Positions 10,201 to 19,054 of a DNA stretch of 64,000 nucleotides are shown here, one piece after another (the stretch's first letter is position 1; each line of letters opens with the position of its first letter). Source of the DNA: Bordetella genomosp. 13 (lineage in GTDB: Bacteria > Pseudomonadota > Gammaproteobacteria > Burkholderiales > Burkholderiaceae_B); contig NZ_CP021111.1 of the NCBI RefSeq assembly GCF_002119665.1, positions 558,001 to 622,000 of the forward strand, given 5' to 3'. The notes below the pieces were generated by a model, which saw only the letters and a list, made by a program, of their open reading frames with translations, did not search any database and was not told the DNA's origin. A program made the translations under genes and the position numbers.

Positions 10201-11241
10201 CGCCAGGCCATGGTCGGCGTGGGCTACAAGGTGCAGCGCGCGGCCAACGAGCTGCTCAGCGGCCTGGTGCGCAAGCAGACGGCGCAGCCGCCGGCCACGG
10301 TGGGCCGCGCGCCGCTGCGCGAACAGGTGGTGCACTTCGTCAACAAAAAAATGCCGGGCGGCCTGCCCAAGCAGACCGCGCGCAAGCTGCTGGACATCGA
10401 GGACGCCAACTACGTGCCCATCATCCGCGATCCCAAGGCCACCACGGCCGAGACGGAAGCGGTGTTCTACTTCCCCGGCTGCGGCTCGGAGCGCCTGTTC
10501 TCGCAGGTGGGCCTGGCCACCCAGGCGATGCTGTGGCATGCCGGCGTGCAGACGGTGCTGCCGCCGGGCTACCTGTGCTGCGGCTATCCGCAGCGCGGCA
10601 ACGGCATGACGGACAAGGCCGAGCAGATCATCACAGACAACCGCGTGCTGTTCCATCGCATGGCCAACACGCTGAACTACCTCGACATCAAGACGGTGGT
10701 GGTCAGCTGCGGCACCTGCTACGACCAGCTGGCGGGGTATGAATTCGACAAGATCTTCCCAGGCTGCCGGCTGATCGACATCCACGAGTACCTGCTCGAA
10801 AAGGGCCTGAAGCTGGATGGCGTGCAGGGCGTGCGCTACATGTACCACGACCCCTGCCACACCCCGATGAAGCTGCAGGAGCCCATGAAGACGGTGCGTT
10901 CCCTGGTGGGCGACGCCACCGTGAAGAGCGAACGCTGCTGCGGCGAGTCGGGCACGCTGGCCGTCACGCGGCCCGACATTTCCACGCAGGTGCGCTTCCG
11001 CAAGGAAGAAGAGCTGCGCAAGAACACCGGCGGCCTGCGCGCCGATGGCTTCGACGGCGAGATCAAGGTGCTGACCTCGTGCCCGTCGTGCCTGCAGGGC
11101 CTGTCGCGCTACCAGGGCGATACGGGCGCCGACGCGGACTACATCGTGGTCGAGATGGCGCGCCACATGCTGGGCGCCACCTGGATGGAAGACTACGTGA
11201 AGCGCGCGAACGAGGGCGGCATCGAGAGGGTGCTGGTGTAG
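7297..11241 (+). CDS. Giant FAD-linked oxidase / iron-sulfur oxidoreductase (DUF3683 type)
   Basis: A single polypeptide of 1314 residues that fuses modules usually found as separate subunits. Residues about 1-190 form an N-terminal DUF3683-like region. A GlcD-type FAD-binding domain ([15 protein letters not shown]) and its C-terminal flavin domain ([18 protein letters not shown]) follow. A ferredoxin-type domain has two cysteine clusters ([11 protein letters not shown] near 848, [12 protein letters not shown] near 911). Finally two heterodisulfide-reductase CCG domains carry CCGYPQRG near 1094 and CCGESG near 1214. The architecture suggests a membrane-associated 2-hydroxyacid dehydrogenase passing electrons towards quinone, comparable to YdiJ and LldEFG. 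The substrate is unknown. A strong terminator follows. Confidence 0.88.
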   Translation: MNAPLASQVLAATPVSAGARLREIPYNYTSFSDREVVGRLLGDDAWQLLTDLRGERRTGRSARMLYEVLGDIWVVRRNPYLQDDLLDNPKRRKLLIEALHHRLREIDKRRAPGSGEGGHDAKVVELLARGRAAVAEFEMQFDQTEQLRRDALRVLGRITARQNIKFDGLSRVSHVTDATDWRVEYPFVVLTPDHEEEIAPLVRACIELNLTIVPRGGGTGYTGGAIPLTWKSAVINTEKFDTLGPVESCILPGLTEPVAVIATGAGVVTKRVSEAAEHAGFVFAVDPTSAEASCVGGNIAMNAGGKKALLWGTALDNLAWWRMVDPDGNWLEVTRLAHNMGKIHDVDVARFELKWFDGAAKPGEKLLRTETLAIEGPRFRKVGLGKDVTDKFLAGLPGVQKEGCDGLITSARWVLHRMPKYTRTVCLEFFGQARDAIPSIVEVKGYLDGEGRARGAILAGLEHLDERYLRAVGYATKSKRGTLPKMLLLGDIVGDDEAAVAAAASEVIRLANTRHGEGFIAVSPEARKKFWADRARTAAISRHTNAFKINEDVVIPLGRMGEYTDHIERINIELSTRNKLRLLDALDAYLAEPLPLGKAEDDDDARITSAEVLAERTRQAVEVIDGARLRWHWLLHNLDLPLAQMLPELPRLGMAHLQGTLAERLARQPQARVFDVVQDRTVRVSWRAEVLGALQGLFPGNAGKPILDELRAIHGRVLKSRVFVALHMHAGDGNVHTNIPVNSDDYDMLREAHQAVERIMQIARDLDGVISGEHGIGLTKYEFLTEEELAPFQAYKRRIDPNGHFNAGKLMPGADLRHAWTPSFNLMGHESLIMQQSDIGAISASVKDCLRCGKCKPVCATHVPRANLLYSPRNKILATSLLVEAFLYEEQTRRGVSLKHWEEFEDVADHCTVCHKCYNPCPVDIDFGDVSMNMRALLRRMGRKSFNPGTSAAMFFLNAKDPATINATRQAMVGVGYKVQRAANELLSGLVRKQTAQPPATVGRAPLREQVVHFVNKKMPGGLPKQTARKLLDIEDANYVPIIRDPKATTAETEAVFYFPGCGSERLFSQVGLATQAMLWHAGVQTVLPPGYLCCGYPQRGNGMTDKAEQIITDNRVLFHRMANTLNYLDIKTVVVSCGTCYDQLAGYEFDKIFPGCRLIDIHEYLLEKGLKLDGVQGVRYMYHDPCHTPMKLQEPMKTVRSLVGDATVKSERCCGESGTLAVTRPDISTQVRFRKEEELRKNTGGLRADGFDGEIKVLTSCPSCLQGLSRYQGDTGADADYIVVEMARHMLGATWMEDYVKRANEGGIERVLV

Positions 11242-11274
11242 GACGTCAGAGTGAGAGGCATCTTGCTCTGCGTG

Positions 11275-11300
11275 AAAAAGCCGCCCCAGGGCGGCTTTTT
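11275..11300 (+). terminator. Rho-independent terminator after the giant oxidoreductase
   Basis: An 11-bp inverted repeat (AAAAAGCCGCC, 4-nt loop, GGCGGCTTTTT) ends in five T residues, about 34 nt after the stop codon. The A-rich left arm makes it usable in both directions, so it could also stop transcripts arriving from the minus-strand genes on its right. Confidence 0.9.
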
Positions 11301-11347
11301 AGCTTCCTTCGCGGCACCATGCCGGTCAGTCGCTGCACCGCTTCGGA

Positions 11348-11557
11348 TCAGCTCTTGATGCCCGGTGGCAGAGCGAAGGCGTTGTAATTGGCGCTCGGGC
11401 TGGTTGGCTGCAGTTGATAGCGGTCCGGTTGGACGGCGCCCGCACGGACGAGTCTATCGAAATTCTCCGAGACTTCAGCTAGCCGCTGTCGCTCTTCCGG
11501 GCTGCGGGTGCGCAATTCCTTGAGCATCACTGCGGTCGCAAGTTCGCTTAGAGCCAT
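11348..11557 (-). CDS. Small hypothetical protein (69 aa)
   Basis: Not recognised. The predicted 69-residue protein has a charged helical N-terminal half (LKELRTRSPEERQRLAEVSENFDRLV) and a proline-rich tail, with no membrane segment. A GAGGA ribosome site 5 nt before the ATG at 11557 supports translation, and this start is preferred to the ATG four codons upstream. It is co-oriented with, and about 97 bp downstream of, the Clp-fold proteinase gene, so the two may be transcribed together. The patch has visibly lower GC than its surroundings, which suggests acquired DNA. Confidence 0.5.
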   Translation of the reverse strand: MALSELATAVMLKELRTRSPEERQRLAEVSENFDRLVRAGAVQPDRYQLQPTSPSANYNAFALPPGIKS

Positions 11558-11654
11558 GGTTATCCTCAAATTTTCCGATGGTGAAGGAAAAAGGGGTCAG
11601 ACTGCTTCTCTGCGAATTCGATCAACAGATCGGAGTACTGCCGTATCAACCCCC

Positions 11655-12443
11655 TCAATTATCATCTTGACTGTAATTTTCAATCTTTAATCTAAGGCTG
11701 TTTTGCAGCCGGTTTATGCCGATCATGCGACCGTGCGAATGCCACATGCGGTTGTCACTGAGATCCTTGGCGATCTGCTCGGCGCGGTCCTGCTTTTCGG
11801 CATTGGTTACTGGAGTGCCAGGATTCGTTGTGGCGTGATGATCCCAGCCCTTGAACTTGTACTTGACCAGCCATTCCTTCAAAAGGCTTACCGACAGGTC
11901 GCGGGCTTGCTCGTAGCGGCGTAGTGTCGCGAGGTCAAGTCGTTGCAGCATGATCAATTCAGCATCGGTGAGAGTGTTGCCTCTAGACTTTTCGATGAAC
12001 TCCTGCACCTTGTCGATGTAGCCCAGGGCAGGGACGAACTCTCCGTTCTGCAAGCTGACCTGCGGATCGATCGGGCCCAGCGACGATGTGTAGTCCATGA
12101 AGATCTTGTCGCCGGACATGCAGAATATGGTTCCTGCCGACATCGCAGAGCGGGGAACGATGAAGAACACCTCGTCGAAGTGATGGCGCACTACATCCAC
12201 CATCTTTTCCACGGCTTCCACGATTCCACCTGGCGTGTCTAAGACAATGACAATTCGTCTGGTTTTCTCGAATTTTCCGGTGTCGCGCAGCCGGACCAAT
12301 TCTTCAATGGCTTGTATGAAGCTGCCGAGGATAGCCGGATGGATCGGGCCCAGGTACGCCAGCAGCGGGCATTCGAAGTAGGATTCCAGCGAGGAGCAGT
12401 AGTAATCAAGCCCTAGTCCGATGTGGGTGTCCAGATTAGCCAT
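11655..12443 (-). CDS. SDH-family Clp-fold serine proteinase
   Basis: A 262-residue protein of the serine-dehydrogenase-proteinase (SDH_sah) family, which has the ClpP/crotonase fold. Visible landmarks are the oxyanion strand motif DTPGG (near residue 75), the nucleophile segment SAMSAGT (near 100-106) and TSSLGPIDPQ (about 121-130), matching the S49/SppA-like arrangement. There is no signal peptide, so it is probably cytosolic or peripheral to the membrane. Its physiological substrate is unknown. An upstream in-frame ATG at 12503 exists; I prefer 12443 because MANLDTHIGLGLDYY looks like a natural N-terminus. Base composition is more AT-rich than neighbouring genes, so recent transfer is likely. 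Confidence 0.75.
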   Translation of the reverse strand: MANLDTHIGLGLDYYCSSLESYFECPLLAYLGPIHPAILGSFIQAIEELVRLRDTGKFEKTRRIVIVLDTPGGIVEAVEKMVDVVRHHFDEVFFIVPRSAMSAGTIFCMSGDKIFMDYTSSLGPIDPQVSLQNGEFVPALGYIDKVQEFIEKSRGNTLTDAELIMLQRLDLATLRRYEQARDLSVSLLKEWLVKYKFKGWDHHATTNPGTPVTNAEKQDRAEQIAKDLSDNRMWHSHGRMIGINRLQNSLRLKIENYSQDDN

Positions 12444-13118
12444 GTTCGATTCGGTTCGAGGTGGAGGGTTGATGCGGCGAATATAGCGGCGGCTCGTGAG
12501 CACGCGGCACTGGTAGTTCTCCCGATCTGCCGGTGATCTGCGTGCCCGCCATACCTATCTATGTATGGCAAGCCACCTGCTTTATCGCGCTTTCGCCAGC
12601 GTTTGAGGCCGCTATAAGCAAAAAATCAGGCGATGAGCAAGCTTCCGCTCATCTATAGATCGCAGCCGACCGCTATCAAGCAGTGTGAACAGGTCGGTCC
12701 TGCACCTGACCACATGAGCCAGTTCACTGTCGGCATTCGGCTTGATGGCCCTAATGCTTATGATCGTCCGGGTCCCTGCCGGCTTTCGGTTTCTGAGGGC
12801 TTTGCCGCTCGTAATAAATTCGGCCACCGTCAGGGCCATGTCGGTGGTGGTCCCCGGGAACCAGCCGACCAAAAAAGACGGCCCACACTACTTGCGTAAG
12901 CTGACTCCCAAAGCTAACCCCATATTCCCGTAGGTGAACACCTTATCGAAATAATTCCCTCGACAGCGTCCCCCGCCGACCCATACACTCGCCCGGGAAC
13001 CGTATCCCGGGCGTGCTGGCGGACTGTCCGCCATCGTCGCGCCGCGCATCGCGCCGCTGTACTGTGCAGGGCCCATGCGTCCTGTCCGCGCCCGGGGGGC
13101 AACCCTTGGAGACGCACC
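12444..13118. other. 675-bp AT-richer stretch without a confident gene
   Basis: I see no convincing gene. A minus-strand frame (12839-12612, about 75 aa, starting MALTVAEFITSG) and an overlapping plus-strand frame (12633-12899) are both open, and neither has family resemblance. A 6-bp hairpin (CCATAC/GTATGG, 12549-12568) lies upstream of the proteinase gene. A perfect 9-bp inverted repeat (CGCCCGGGA, 12990-13013) lies 105 bp before the aldehyde dehydrogenase start and may mark the island edge or a transcript end. Confidence 0.5.
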
Positions 13119-14561
13119 ATGACGACACCTCGCTACGACAATCTCATCGACGGCAAGTGGGTGGCTGGCAACAGCTATTCGCCCAACCTCAATCCGTCCA
13201 ATCTCACCGACGTGATCGGCGAATACGCGCAGGGCGATGCCGCCCAGCTCGATGCGGCCGTGCAGGCCGCGCGCGCCGCCTTCCCGGCCTGGTCCACGGG
13301 CGGCGTGCAGGCGCGCGCCGATGCGCTGGAGAAGATCGCCGCCGAGATCCTGGCCCGCCGCGACGAGCTGGGCGAGCTGCTGGCCCGCGAAGAGGGCAAG
13401 GTGCGTGGCGAGGCGGTCGGCGAAGTCGTCCGTGCCGGCCAGATCTTCCGTTTCTTCGCCGGCGAAGTGGTACGCCAGGCCGGCGAGCTGCTGCCCTCGG
13501 TGCGGCCCAATATCGGCGTGGAGATCACGCGTGAGCCGGTCGGCGTGATCGGCCTCATCACCCCCTGGAATTTCCCCATCGCCATTCCGGCGTGGAAGAT
13601 CGCGCCCGCGCTGGCCTATGGCAACTGCGTGGTGATCAAACCCGCCGACCTGGTGCCGGGTTGCGCCTGGGCGCTGGCCGACATCATCAGCCGCAGCGGC
13701 ATCCCCGCCGGCGTGTTCAACCTGGTGATGGGCCGCGGCAGCGTCATCGGCAACGCGCTGGTCGATCATCCCGACGTGGACGCCATCAGCTTCACCGGCT
13801 CGGTGGGCGTGGGCCGTGCCATCGCCGAGCGCGCGGCGCACACCATGAAGAAAGTGCAGCTCGAGATGGGCGGCAAGAACCCGCAGGTGGTGCTGGACGA
13901 CGCCGACCTGGACGTGGCGGTGGAGCTGAGCGCGCAGAGCGCGTTCTATTCCACGGGCCAGCGCTGCACGGCCTCCAGCCGCCTCATCGTCACCGAAGGC
14001 ATCCATGACCGCTTCGTGCAGGCCCTGCAGGCCCGCATGGCGCGTATCAAGGTGGGCGATGCGCTGGCGCAGGGCACCGACATGGGCCCCGTCGCTTCCA
14101 AGCCTCAGCTCGAGCAGAACCTTGGCTACCTGGCCATCGGCCGCGACGAAGGCGCGAACCTGGTGGCCGGCGGCGATCCCGTCAAGGCCGCGACCGAGGG
14201 CTATTACATGGCTCCGGCGCTGTTCACCGAAAGCACGGGCGCCATGCGCATCAACCGCGAAGAAATCTTCGGACCGGTGGCCAGCGTGATTCGCGTGAAG
14301 AACTACGAAGAAGCGCTGCAGATGGCCAACGACACGATGTTCGGCCTGTCGGCCGGCATCGCCACCACCTCGCTGAAGTACGCCACGCACTTCAAGCGAC
14401 ACGCGCAAAGCGGCATGGTGATGGTGAACCTGCCGACGGCCGGCGTCGACTATCACGTGCCGTTCGGCGGCCGCAAGGGCAGCAGCTTCGGCCCGCGCGA
14501 GCAGGGCGCGTATGCCCGCGAGTTCTACACCACGGTGAAGACGGCCTATACGCTGGCCTGA
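13119..14561 (+). CDS. Aldehyde dehydrogenase, 2-ketoglutarate-semialdehyde dehydrogenase type
   Basis: A 480-residue NAD(P)+-dependent aldehyde dehydrogenase. The Rossmann and cofactor segment carries ITPWNFP (about 147-153) and VIKPAD. The catalytic Glu is in LEMGGKNP (about 248-255) and the catalytic Cys is in TGQRCTAS (about 282-289). The overall sequence, including GMVMVNLPTAGVDYHVPFGG near the C-terminus, resembles the YcbD/AraE group that oxidises 2-oxoglutarate semialdehyde at the end of sugar-acid and hydroxyproline pathways. That substrate is an inference. A D-galactonate operon occurs elsewhere in the window, but it does not need this enzyme. The gene is convergent with a LysR gene 27 bp downstream. 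Confidence 0.85.
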   Translation: MTTPRYDNLIDGKWVAGNSYSPNLNPSNLTDVIGEYAQGDAAQLDAAVQAARAAFPAWSTGGVQARADALEKIAAEILARRDELGELLAREEGKVRGEAVGEVVRAGQIFRFFAGEVVRQAGELLPSVRPNIGVEITREPVGVIGLITPWNFPIAIPAWKIAPALAYGNCVVIKPADLVPGCAWALADIISRSGIPAGVFNLVMGRGSVIGNALVDHPDVDAISFTGSVGVGRAIAERAAHTMKKVQLEMGGKNPQVVLDDADLDVAVELSAQSAFYSTGQRCTASSRLIVTEGIHDRFVQALQARMARIKVGDALAQGTDMGPVASKPQLEQNLGYLAIGRDEGANLVAGGDPVKAATEGYYMAPALFTESTGAMRINREEIFGPVASVIRVKNYEEALQMANDTMFGLSAGIATTSLKYATHFKRHAQSGMVMVNLPTAGVDYHVPFGGRKGSSFGPREQGAYAREFYTTVKTAYTLA

Positions 14562-14588
14562 TGCCTGCGTGCCGCCACGGCGGGCCCG

Positions 14589-15533
14589 CTATGCGGGCGT
14601 CGCGGCGGGCCGCTGGCGCAGCAGGATGTCGATGAAGCGCTGCGCCACCGGCGAGGGCTGCGCGCCGGCGCGCGTGACCAGCCCGAACGGCTGCCCGCGC
14701 GATACCAGCGCGATGGGCAGCACGCGCAGCATGCCGTGCTCGCGAAAATGCGCGCACACCTCTTCGGGCAGCAGCGCCACCAGGTCGGTACAGCGGCGCA
14801 GCAGCGTCACGGTGGCAAAGACCGAGGACGTCTCGATCAGGTTCGAAGGCAAGGCCATCCCGGCATCGGCGATCTCGCGTTCCAGCAGCGCGCGCAGCGG
14901 CATGCGGCTGGGATACACCACCCAGCTGTAGCGCCGCAGGTCGTTCCATTGCACCTTGCGGGCGCGCGCCAGCGGATGGCCCAGGCCGACCGCGATACAG
15001 AGCGGCTCTTCGCGCAGATGGCGGTATTCGTACTGGCCGGGATTAGTGCTGACCGTGGTGCGGCCCAGCACCAGATCCAGCTGGCCCTGGTCCAGCATGC
15101 CCAGCAGCCGGGCGCTGGTGTCCTCCAGGATCTGGATGGACACGTCCGGCTCGGCCTCGCGCAGGGCAGCCACCGCGTCCACCAGCACATTCGGCACGGA
15201 TCCCATGATGGCGCCCACCGACAGGTGCCCGCCGCGGCCCAGCTGGATGCGGGCCACTTCCTGGCACATGGACTCGACGTCGGCCCGCAGCAGCCACGCA
15301 TAGCGGATGACGCAGCGGCCCAGGTCGTTGGGCAAGATGCCGGTACGGCTGCGCTCGAAGAGCGGTCCGCCCATCACGCTCTCGATTTCCGCCAGCGCCT
15401 TGCTGGCGGCTGATTGGGTCATGGACAGGTCCATGGCCGCGCGGCGCAGCGAACGGTGCTGGTCCAGAGCGATCATCAGGCCCAGCTGCTTCAGGCGCAG
15501 GCGGGAAAGAACGCTGTCGGTCGTGATGGCCAT
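14589..15533 (-). CDS. LysR-family regulator, GbpR-like
   Basis: A 314-residue LysR regulator with the N-terminal pattern LRLKQLGLMIALDQHRSLRRAA and HTH TQSAASKALAEIE (residues about 13-55). This is the signature of the GbpR/galactose-regulator subgroup that controls sugar-acid and aldehyde catabolism. The effector domain follows from about residue 95. It is divergent from the succinate-semialdehyde dehydrogenase gene, with 111 bp between their starts, and convergent with the other aldehyde dehydrogenase. The semialdehyde dehydrogenase is therefore the most likely target. Confidence 0.9.
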   Translation of the reverse strand: MAITTDSVLSRLRLKQLGLMIALDQHRSLRRAAMDLSMTQSAASKALAEIESVMGGPLFERSRTGILPNDLGRCVIRYAWLLRADVESMCQEVARIQLGRGGHLSVGAIMGSVPNVLVDAVAALREAEPDVSIQILEDTSARLLGMLDQGQLDLVLGRTTVSTNPGQYEYRHLREEPLCIAVGLGHPLARARKVQWNDLRRYSWVVYPSRMPLRALLEREIADAGMALPSNLIETSSVFATVTLLRRCTDLVALLPEEVCAHFREHGMLRVLPIALVSRGQPFGLVTRAGAQPSPVAQRFIDILLRQRPAATPA

Positions 15534-15644
15534 GAGGGGACGCGGCTCCGTTTGCGGTTGCCCGCACTATACCGCTGGTCGCGCATGCGTTTCGGCGCGC
15601 GGCCTACGGTAAGATCGGCCACCTTCACACCACACACCATCGCC

Positions 15645-17117
15645 ATGACTACCTCGCCCTTGCAGTTGTTGAAAGATCCCTCGCTGCTCAAGACCGACGC
15701 CCTGGTGGGCGGCCGCTGGGTGGCGGGCCCGTCGCGCTTCGACGTGCTGGACCCGGCCACCGGGGCCAAGCTGGCCGACGTGGCCAACCTGGGCGCGGAG
15801 CAGGCTCGCGAGGCCATCGCGGCCGCGGACGCGGCCTGGCCCGCATGGCGCGCCAAGACCGCCAAGGAGCGCAGCGTCATCCTGCGCAAGTGGTTCGACC
15901 TGCTGATGGCCAACCAGGACGATCTGGGCCGCCTGATGACCGCCGAGCAAGGCAAGCCGTATGCCGAAGCGCGCGGCGAGGTCGCCTACGCGGCCAGCTT
16001 CGTCGAATGGTTCGCCGAGGAAGCCAAGCGCGTGAACGGCGAGACGCTGCCGACCTTCGACAACAACCGACGCCTGCTGGTGCTGAAGCAGCCCATCGGC
16101 GTGTGCGCCGCCATCACGCCGTGGAACTTCCCGCTGGCCATGATCACGCGCAAGGTCGCGCCCGCGCTGGCGGCCGGCTGCCCCGTCATCGTCAAGCCGG
16201 CCGAACTGACTCCGCTGACCGCGCTGGCGGCGGCCGAGCTCGCGCTGCGCGCCGGCATCCCCGCGGGCGTGCTGAACCTGATCACCGCCGATTCTTCGAA
16301 CAGCATCGCCGTGGGCAAGGAACTGTGCGCGAGCGACGTGGTGCGCCACATCAGCTTCACCGGCTCGACCGAGGTCGGCCGCATCCTGATGGCGCAGAGC
16401 GCGCCCACCGTGAAGAAGATGTCGCTCGAACTGGGCGGCAATGCGCCCTTCATCGTGTTCGACGATGCCGACCTCGACAGCGCGGTCGAAGGCGCGATGC
16501 AAAGCAAGTATCGCAACGCCGGCCAGACCTGCGTGTGCGCCAACCGGATCTACGTGCAGGACGGCGTCTACGACGCTTTCGTCGAGAAACTGGCCGCTGC
16601 CGTCAAGGCGCTGAAGGTGGGTTCGGGCTTCGACGACGGTGTCACCCAGGGGCCGCTGGTCGAGGCCAGCGCGGTGGACAAAGTCGAACGCCACGTGGCC
16701 GACGCGCTGCAGAAGGGCGGACGCGTCGTCACCGGCGGCAAGCGCCTGGGCGGGCTGTTCTTCGAGCCGACCGTCGTCGCCGATGCATCCGCGGACATGC
16801 TGTGCGCAAGCGAAGAGACCTTCGGGCCCCTGGCGCCGGTGTTCCGCTTCAAGGAAGACCAGGAAGCCATCGACGCCGCCAACGCCACCGAGTTCGGCCT
16901 GGCCGCCTACCTGTACAGCCGCGACGTGGGCCGCATCTTCCGCGTGACCGAAGCGCTGGAAAGCGGCATGGTCGGCGTCAACGTCGGCCTGCTGGCCAGC
17001 GAACACGTGCCGTTCGGCGGCGTGAAGCAGTCGGGCCTGGGCCGCGAGGGCTCGCATCACGGCATGGACGACTATGTCGAGATCAAGTACATGTGCGTGG
17101 GCGACATCCTGAAGTAA
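15645..17117 (+). CDS. gabD: NADP-dependent succinate-semialdehyde dehydrogenase
   Basis: A 490-residue aldehyde dehydrogenase of the GabD type, oxidising succinate semialdehyde to succinate at the end of GABA and related catabolism. It shows ITPWNFPLAM (about 156-165), catalytic Glu in LELGGNAPF (about 262-270), catalytic Cys in AGQTCVCANR (about 292-301) and the C-terminal GVKQSGLGREGS common to GabD. The start follows from the typical MTTSPLQLLKDPSLLKTDA N-terminus. The LysR gene lies divergent upstream. No GABA aminotransferase is next to it, so the semialdehyde source is not shown by context. Confidence 0.92.
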   Translation: MTTSPLQLLKDPSLLKTDALVGGRWVAGPSRFDVLDPATGAKLADVANLGAEQAREAIAAADAAWPAWRAKTAKERSVILRKWFDLLMANQDDLGRLMTAEQGKPYAEARGEVAYAASFVEWFAEEAKRVNGETLPTFDNNRRLLVLKQPIGVCAAITPWNFPLAMITRKVAPALAAGCPVIVKPAELTPLTALAAAELALRAGIPAGVLNLITADSSNSIAVGKELCASDVVRHISFTGSTEVGRILMAQSAPTVKKMSLELGGNAPFIVFDDADLDSAVEGAMQSKYRNAGQTCVCANRIYVQDGVYDAFVEKLAAAVKALKVGSGFDDGVTQGPLVEASAVDKVERHVADALQKGGRVVTGGKRLGGLFFEPTVVADASADMLCASEETFGPLAPVFRFKEDQEAIDAANATEFGLAAYLYSRDVGRIFRVTEALESGMVGVNVGLLASEHVPFGGVKQSGLGREGSHHGMDDYVEIKYMCVGDILK

Positions 17118-17137
17118 GCGTCGCGCCCGGGGCAAGG

Positions 17138-17160
17138 CGGCTGCCGGGCTGCGGCAGCCG
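17138..17160. terminator. Hairpin between convergent gabD and Hsp70 genes
   Basis: A perfect 8-bp inverted repeat CGGCTGCC/GGCAGCCG with a 7-nt loop lies in the 55-bp gap between two convergent stop codons. It lacks a T tract, so it is only a weak candidate for a shared transcript end. Confidence 0.4.
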
Positions 17161-17172
17161 GCTACGCAGCCG

Positions 17173-18426
17173 CTAGGCGTAGCGGCGGCTGGCGTCCAGC
17201 GCGAGGCCGATGCCGATGGCGCCGAACCGGTCGCCCTCCAGCTGCCGGGCCTGCGGGAAGTGCGCCGCCAGCCGCCGGCGCAGCACGGGGATGCTGCTGG
17301 ATCCGCCCGTGAAGAACAGGGCGTCCACGGCGTCGGCCGACGTGCCCGCGCTGCGCAGCAGGGCCTGCACCGTGTCCTCGATGCGCGCCACCAGGCCATC
17401 CACGGCGCGTTCGAACTCGGGCCGCGCCACGTCCACCTGCAGGCCGGCGGTGACGCGCTCCAGCGAGATCCGGGCCTGCTGCGCCTCGGACAGCGTGATC
17501 TTGGCCTCTTCCACCTGCAGGGCCAGCCAATGGCCTGCCTGCTGCCGCACCAGCGCCAGCAGGCGGCCCACCTTCTCCTTGTCGGCCGCCATGCCGTACA
17601 GCTCGGTCAGCTGCGCCCAGACCTTGCGCGAGTAGGCCAGCGGGATCGTGTGCCAGCTTGCCAGGTTGCCATACTGGGTGGAGGGCATATCCTTGCCGCT
17701 GTTCAGCTGCGTGCCCAGGCCCAGCTCGGGCATGACGCGCGCCAGGCTGAGATGCCTGTCGAAGTCGGTGCCGCCGATGTGCACGCCGCCATGCGCGAGG
17801 ATGTCGTCGCGGCGGTCGGCCTGGCCGGCGCGCTGCGGTCCCAGCCGTATCAGCGTGAAATCGGACGTGCCGCCGCCGATGTCGGCCACCAGCACCAGCG
17901 CTTCGCGCGCGATGCGCGATTCGAGCTCGAAGGCGGCGGCGAGAGGTTCGTACTGGAAGGCGATCTCGGCGAAGCCGGCCTCGCGCGCCACCTCGGCCAG
18001 CGTGTCCTGCGCCTTGCGGTCGGCCTTGGCATCGTCGTCGACGAAATACACGGGCCGGCCCAGCACGGCCTGGCTGAACTCGCGGCCCGCCGAGGCTTCG
18101 GCGCGGCGCTTCAGTTCGAGGATGAAGCGTGCCAGCAGCGCGCGAAACGGCGTGGCGCCGCCCATCAGTTCGGTGTGGCCATCCATCAGCGAGGTGCCGA
18201 GCACGCTCTTGAGCGCGCGCAGCAGCCGTCCTTCGTAGCCGTCGAGATAGTCGGCCATCGCGGCGCGGCCGTAGCTGGTGCGCATCTCTTCGGTGTGGAA
18301 GAAGACCGCGGACGGCAGGGTGGGCTTGCCGTCCTCGAGGGGCAGCAAGGCGGGGCGGCCGGCGCTGTGCCAGCCCACGGTGGAATTGGACGTGCCGAAG
18401 TCGACGCCGCAGGCAGTGGAAGACAT
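17173..18426 (-). CDS. Hsp70-family protein, YegD-like
   Basis: A 417-residue member of the Hsp70/actin ATPase superfamily consisting only of the nucleotide-binding domain, like E. coli YegD; there is no substrate-binding lid domain. Phosphate-1 motif GVDFGTSNSTVG (about 7-18), phosphate-2 motif VADIGGGTSDFT (about 181-192) and adenosine motif FFTGGSSSIPVLR (about 354-366) are all present. A role as a specialised chaperone or cell-envelope ATPase is plausible, but no client is known. No DnaJ or GrpE partner lies nearby. The start at MSSTACGVDFG places the first phosphate loop right at the N-terminus, as in the family. Confidence 0.88.
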   Translation of the reverse strand: MSSTACGVDFGTSNSTVGWHSAGRPALLPLEDGKPTLPSAVFFHTEEMRTSYGRAAMADYLDGYEGRLLRALKSVLGTSLMDGHTELMGGATPFRALLARFILELKRRAEASAGREFSQAVLGRPVYFVDDDAKADRKAQDTLAEVAREAGFAEIAFQYEPLAAAFELESRIAREALVLVADIGGGTSDFTLIRLGPQRAGQADRRDDILAHGGVHIGGTDFDRHLSLARVMPELGLGTQLNSGKDMPSTQYGNLASWHTIPLAYSRKVWAQLTELYGMAADKEKVGRLLALVRQQAGHWLALQVEEAKITLSEAQQARISLERVTAGLQVDVARPEFERAVDGLVARIEDTVQALLRSAGTSADAVDALFFTGGSSSIPVLRRRLAAHFPQARQLEGDRFGAIGIGLALDASRRYA

Positions 18427-18623
18427 CCGGCCGATTGTATTCGCATCCCGCTCGGCCGCCCGCCGGCGGGCCTGCCTACCGGATATGAAAAAATACCGGC
18501 ATTGCGGCGTTCACATTTCTTTGCTCGGGCACGCGCGGCAAGGCCCGGTATGCTTGCGGTCGCGCGGCGCTGCCGCGCGCCTCATACGGCCTGCCCGGCC
18601 TGCATTCGAAGGATTACTGCTCC

Positions 18624-19022
18624 ATGGGTTTATTGGATTCCCTGTTTACCTCGCTCACTTCCGGATCGCCCGGCGAAGGCGGCGGCCTCATGCCCGCCGT
18701 GCTGAAACAGCTGGCGAAGTATCCCGGCGGCATTCCCGGCCTGATCGCGGCGTTCGAACGCGGCGGCCTTGGCGAGATCGTGCAGTCATGGATCGGCACG
18801 GGCCAGAACCTGCCCATCACGCCGCAGCAGCTGGCTTCGGTAATCGAGCCTGGCGTGATCGATGCCGTGGCCGCCGACAGCGGCCGTGACCGCGGCGACG
18901 TGCTCGAATCGTTGGCGGGCATGCTGCCGCGATTGGTAGACCAGGCGACTCCCAACGGCAGTCTCGACGACGTGCAGGGCGCCTCGGCCATGCTGGGCAT
19001 GCTGGCCCGCCTGGCGCGCTGA
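18624..19022 (+). CDS. YidB-like (DUF937) protein
   Basis: A 132-residue protein of the YidB/DUF937 family, recognised from the N-terminal MGLLDSLF and the C-terminal helical half with GDVLESLAGMLPRLVDQATPNG. It is glycine-rich near residues 14-40, has no signal peptide and is probably cytosolic. The family has no established biochemical role. The gene stands alone with 198 bp of upstream space and is convergent with the quinone-reductase-like gene. Confidence 0.8.
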   Translation: MGLLDSLFTSLTSGSPGEGGGLMPAVLKQLAKYPGGIPGLIAAFERGGLGEIVQSWIGTGQNLPITPQQLASVIEPGVIDAVAADSGRDRGDVLESLAGMLPRLVDQATPNGSLDDVQGASAMLGMLARLAR

Positions 19023-19054
19023 TCGCTGCGGTTGCGCAGGGCGCAGGGTGCTGC

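Noticed and set aside
7273..11166. A ~1300-codon minus-strand frame opposite the giant oxidoreductase
   Set aside because: It is the mirror frame of a gene with clear domains and has His/Arg/Gln-rich composition without family motifs.
12612..12839. A 75-residue minus-strand frame starting MALTVAEFITSG
   Set aside because: Possible small gene, but an overlapping plus-strand frame is equally open and neither has a convincing ribosome site or relatives I recognise.
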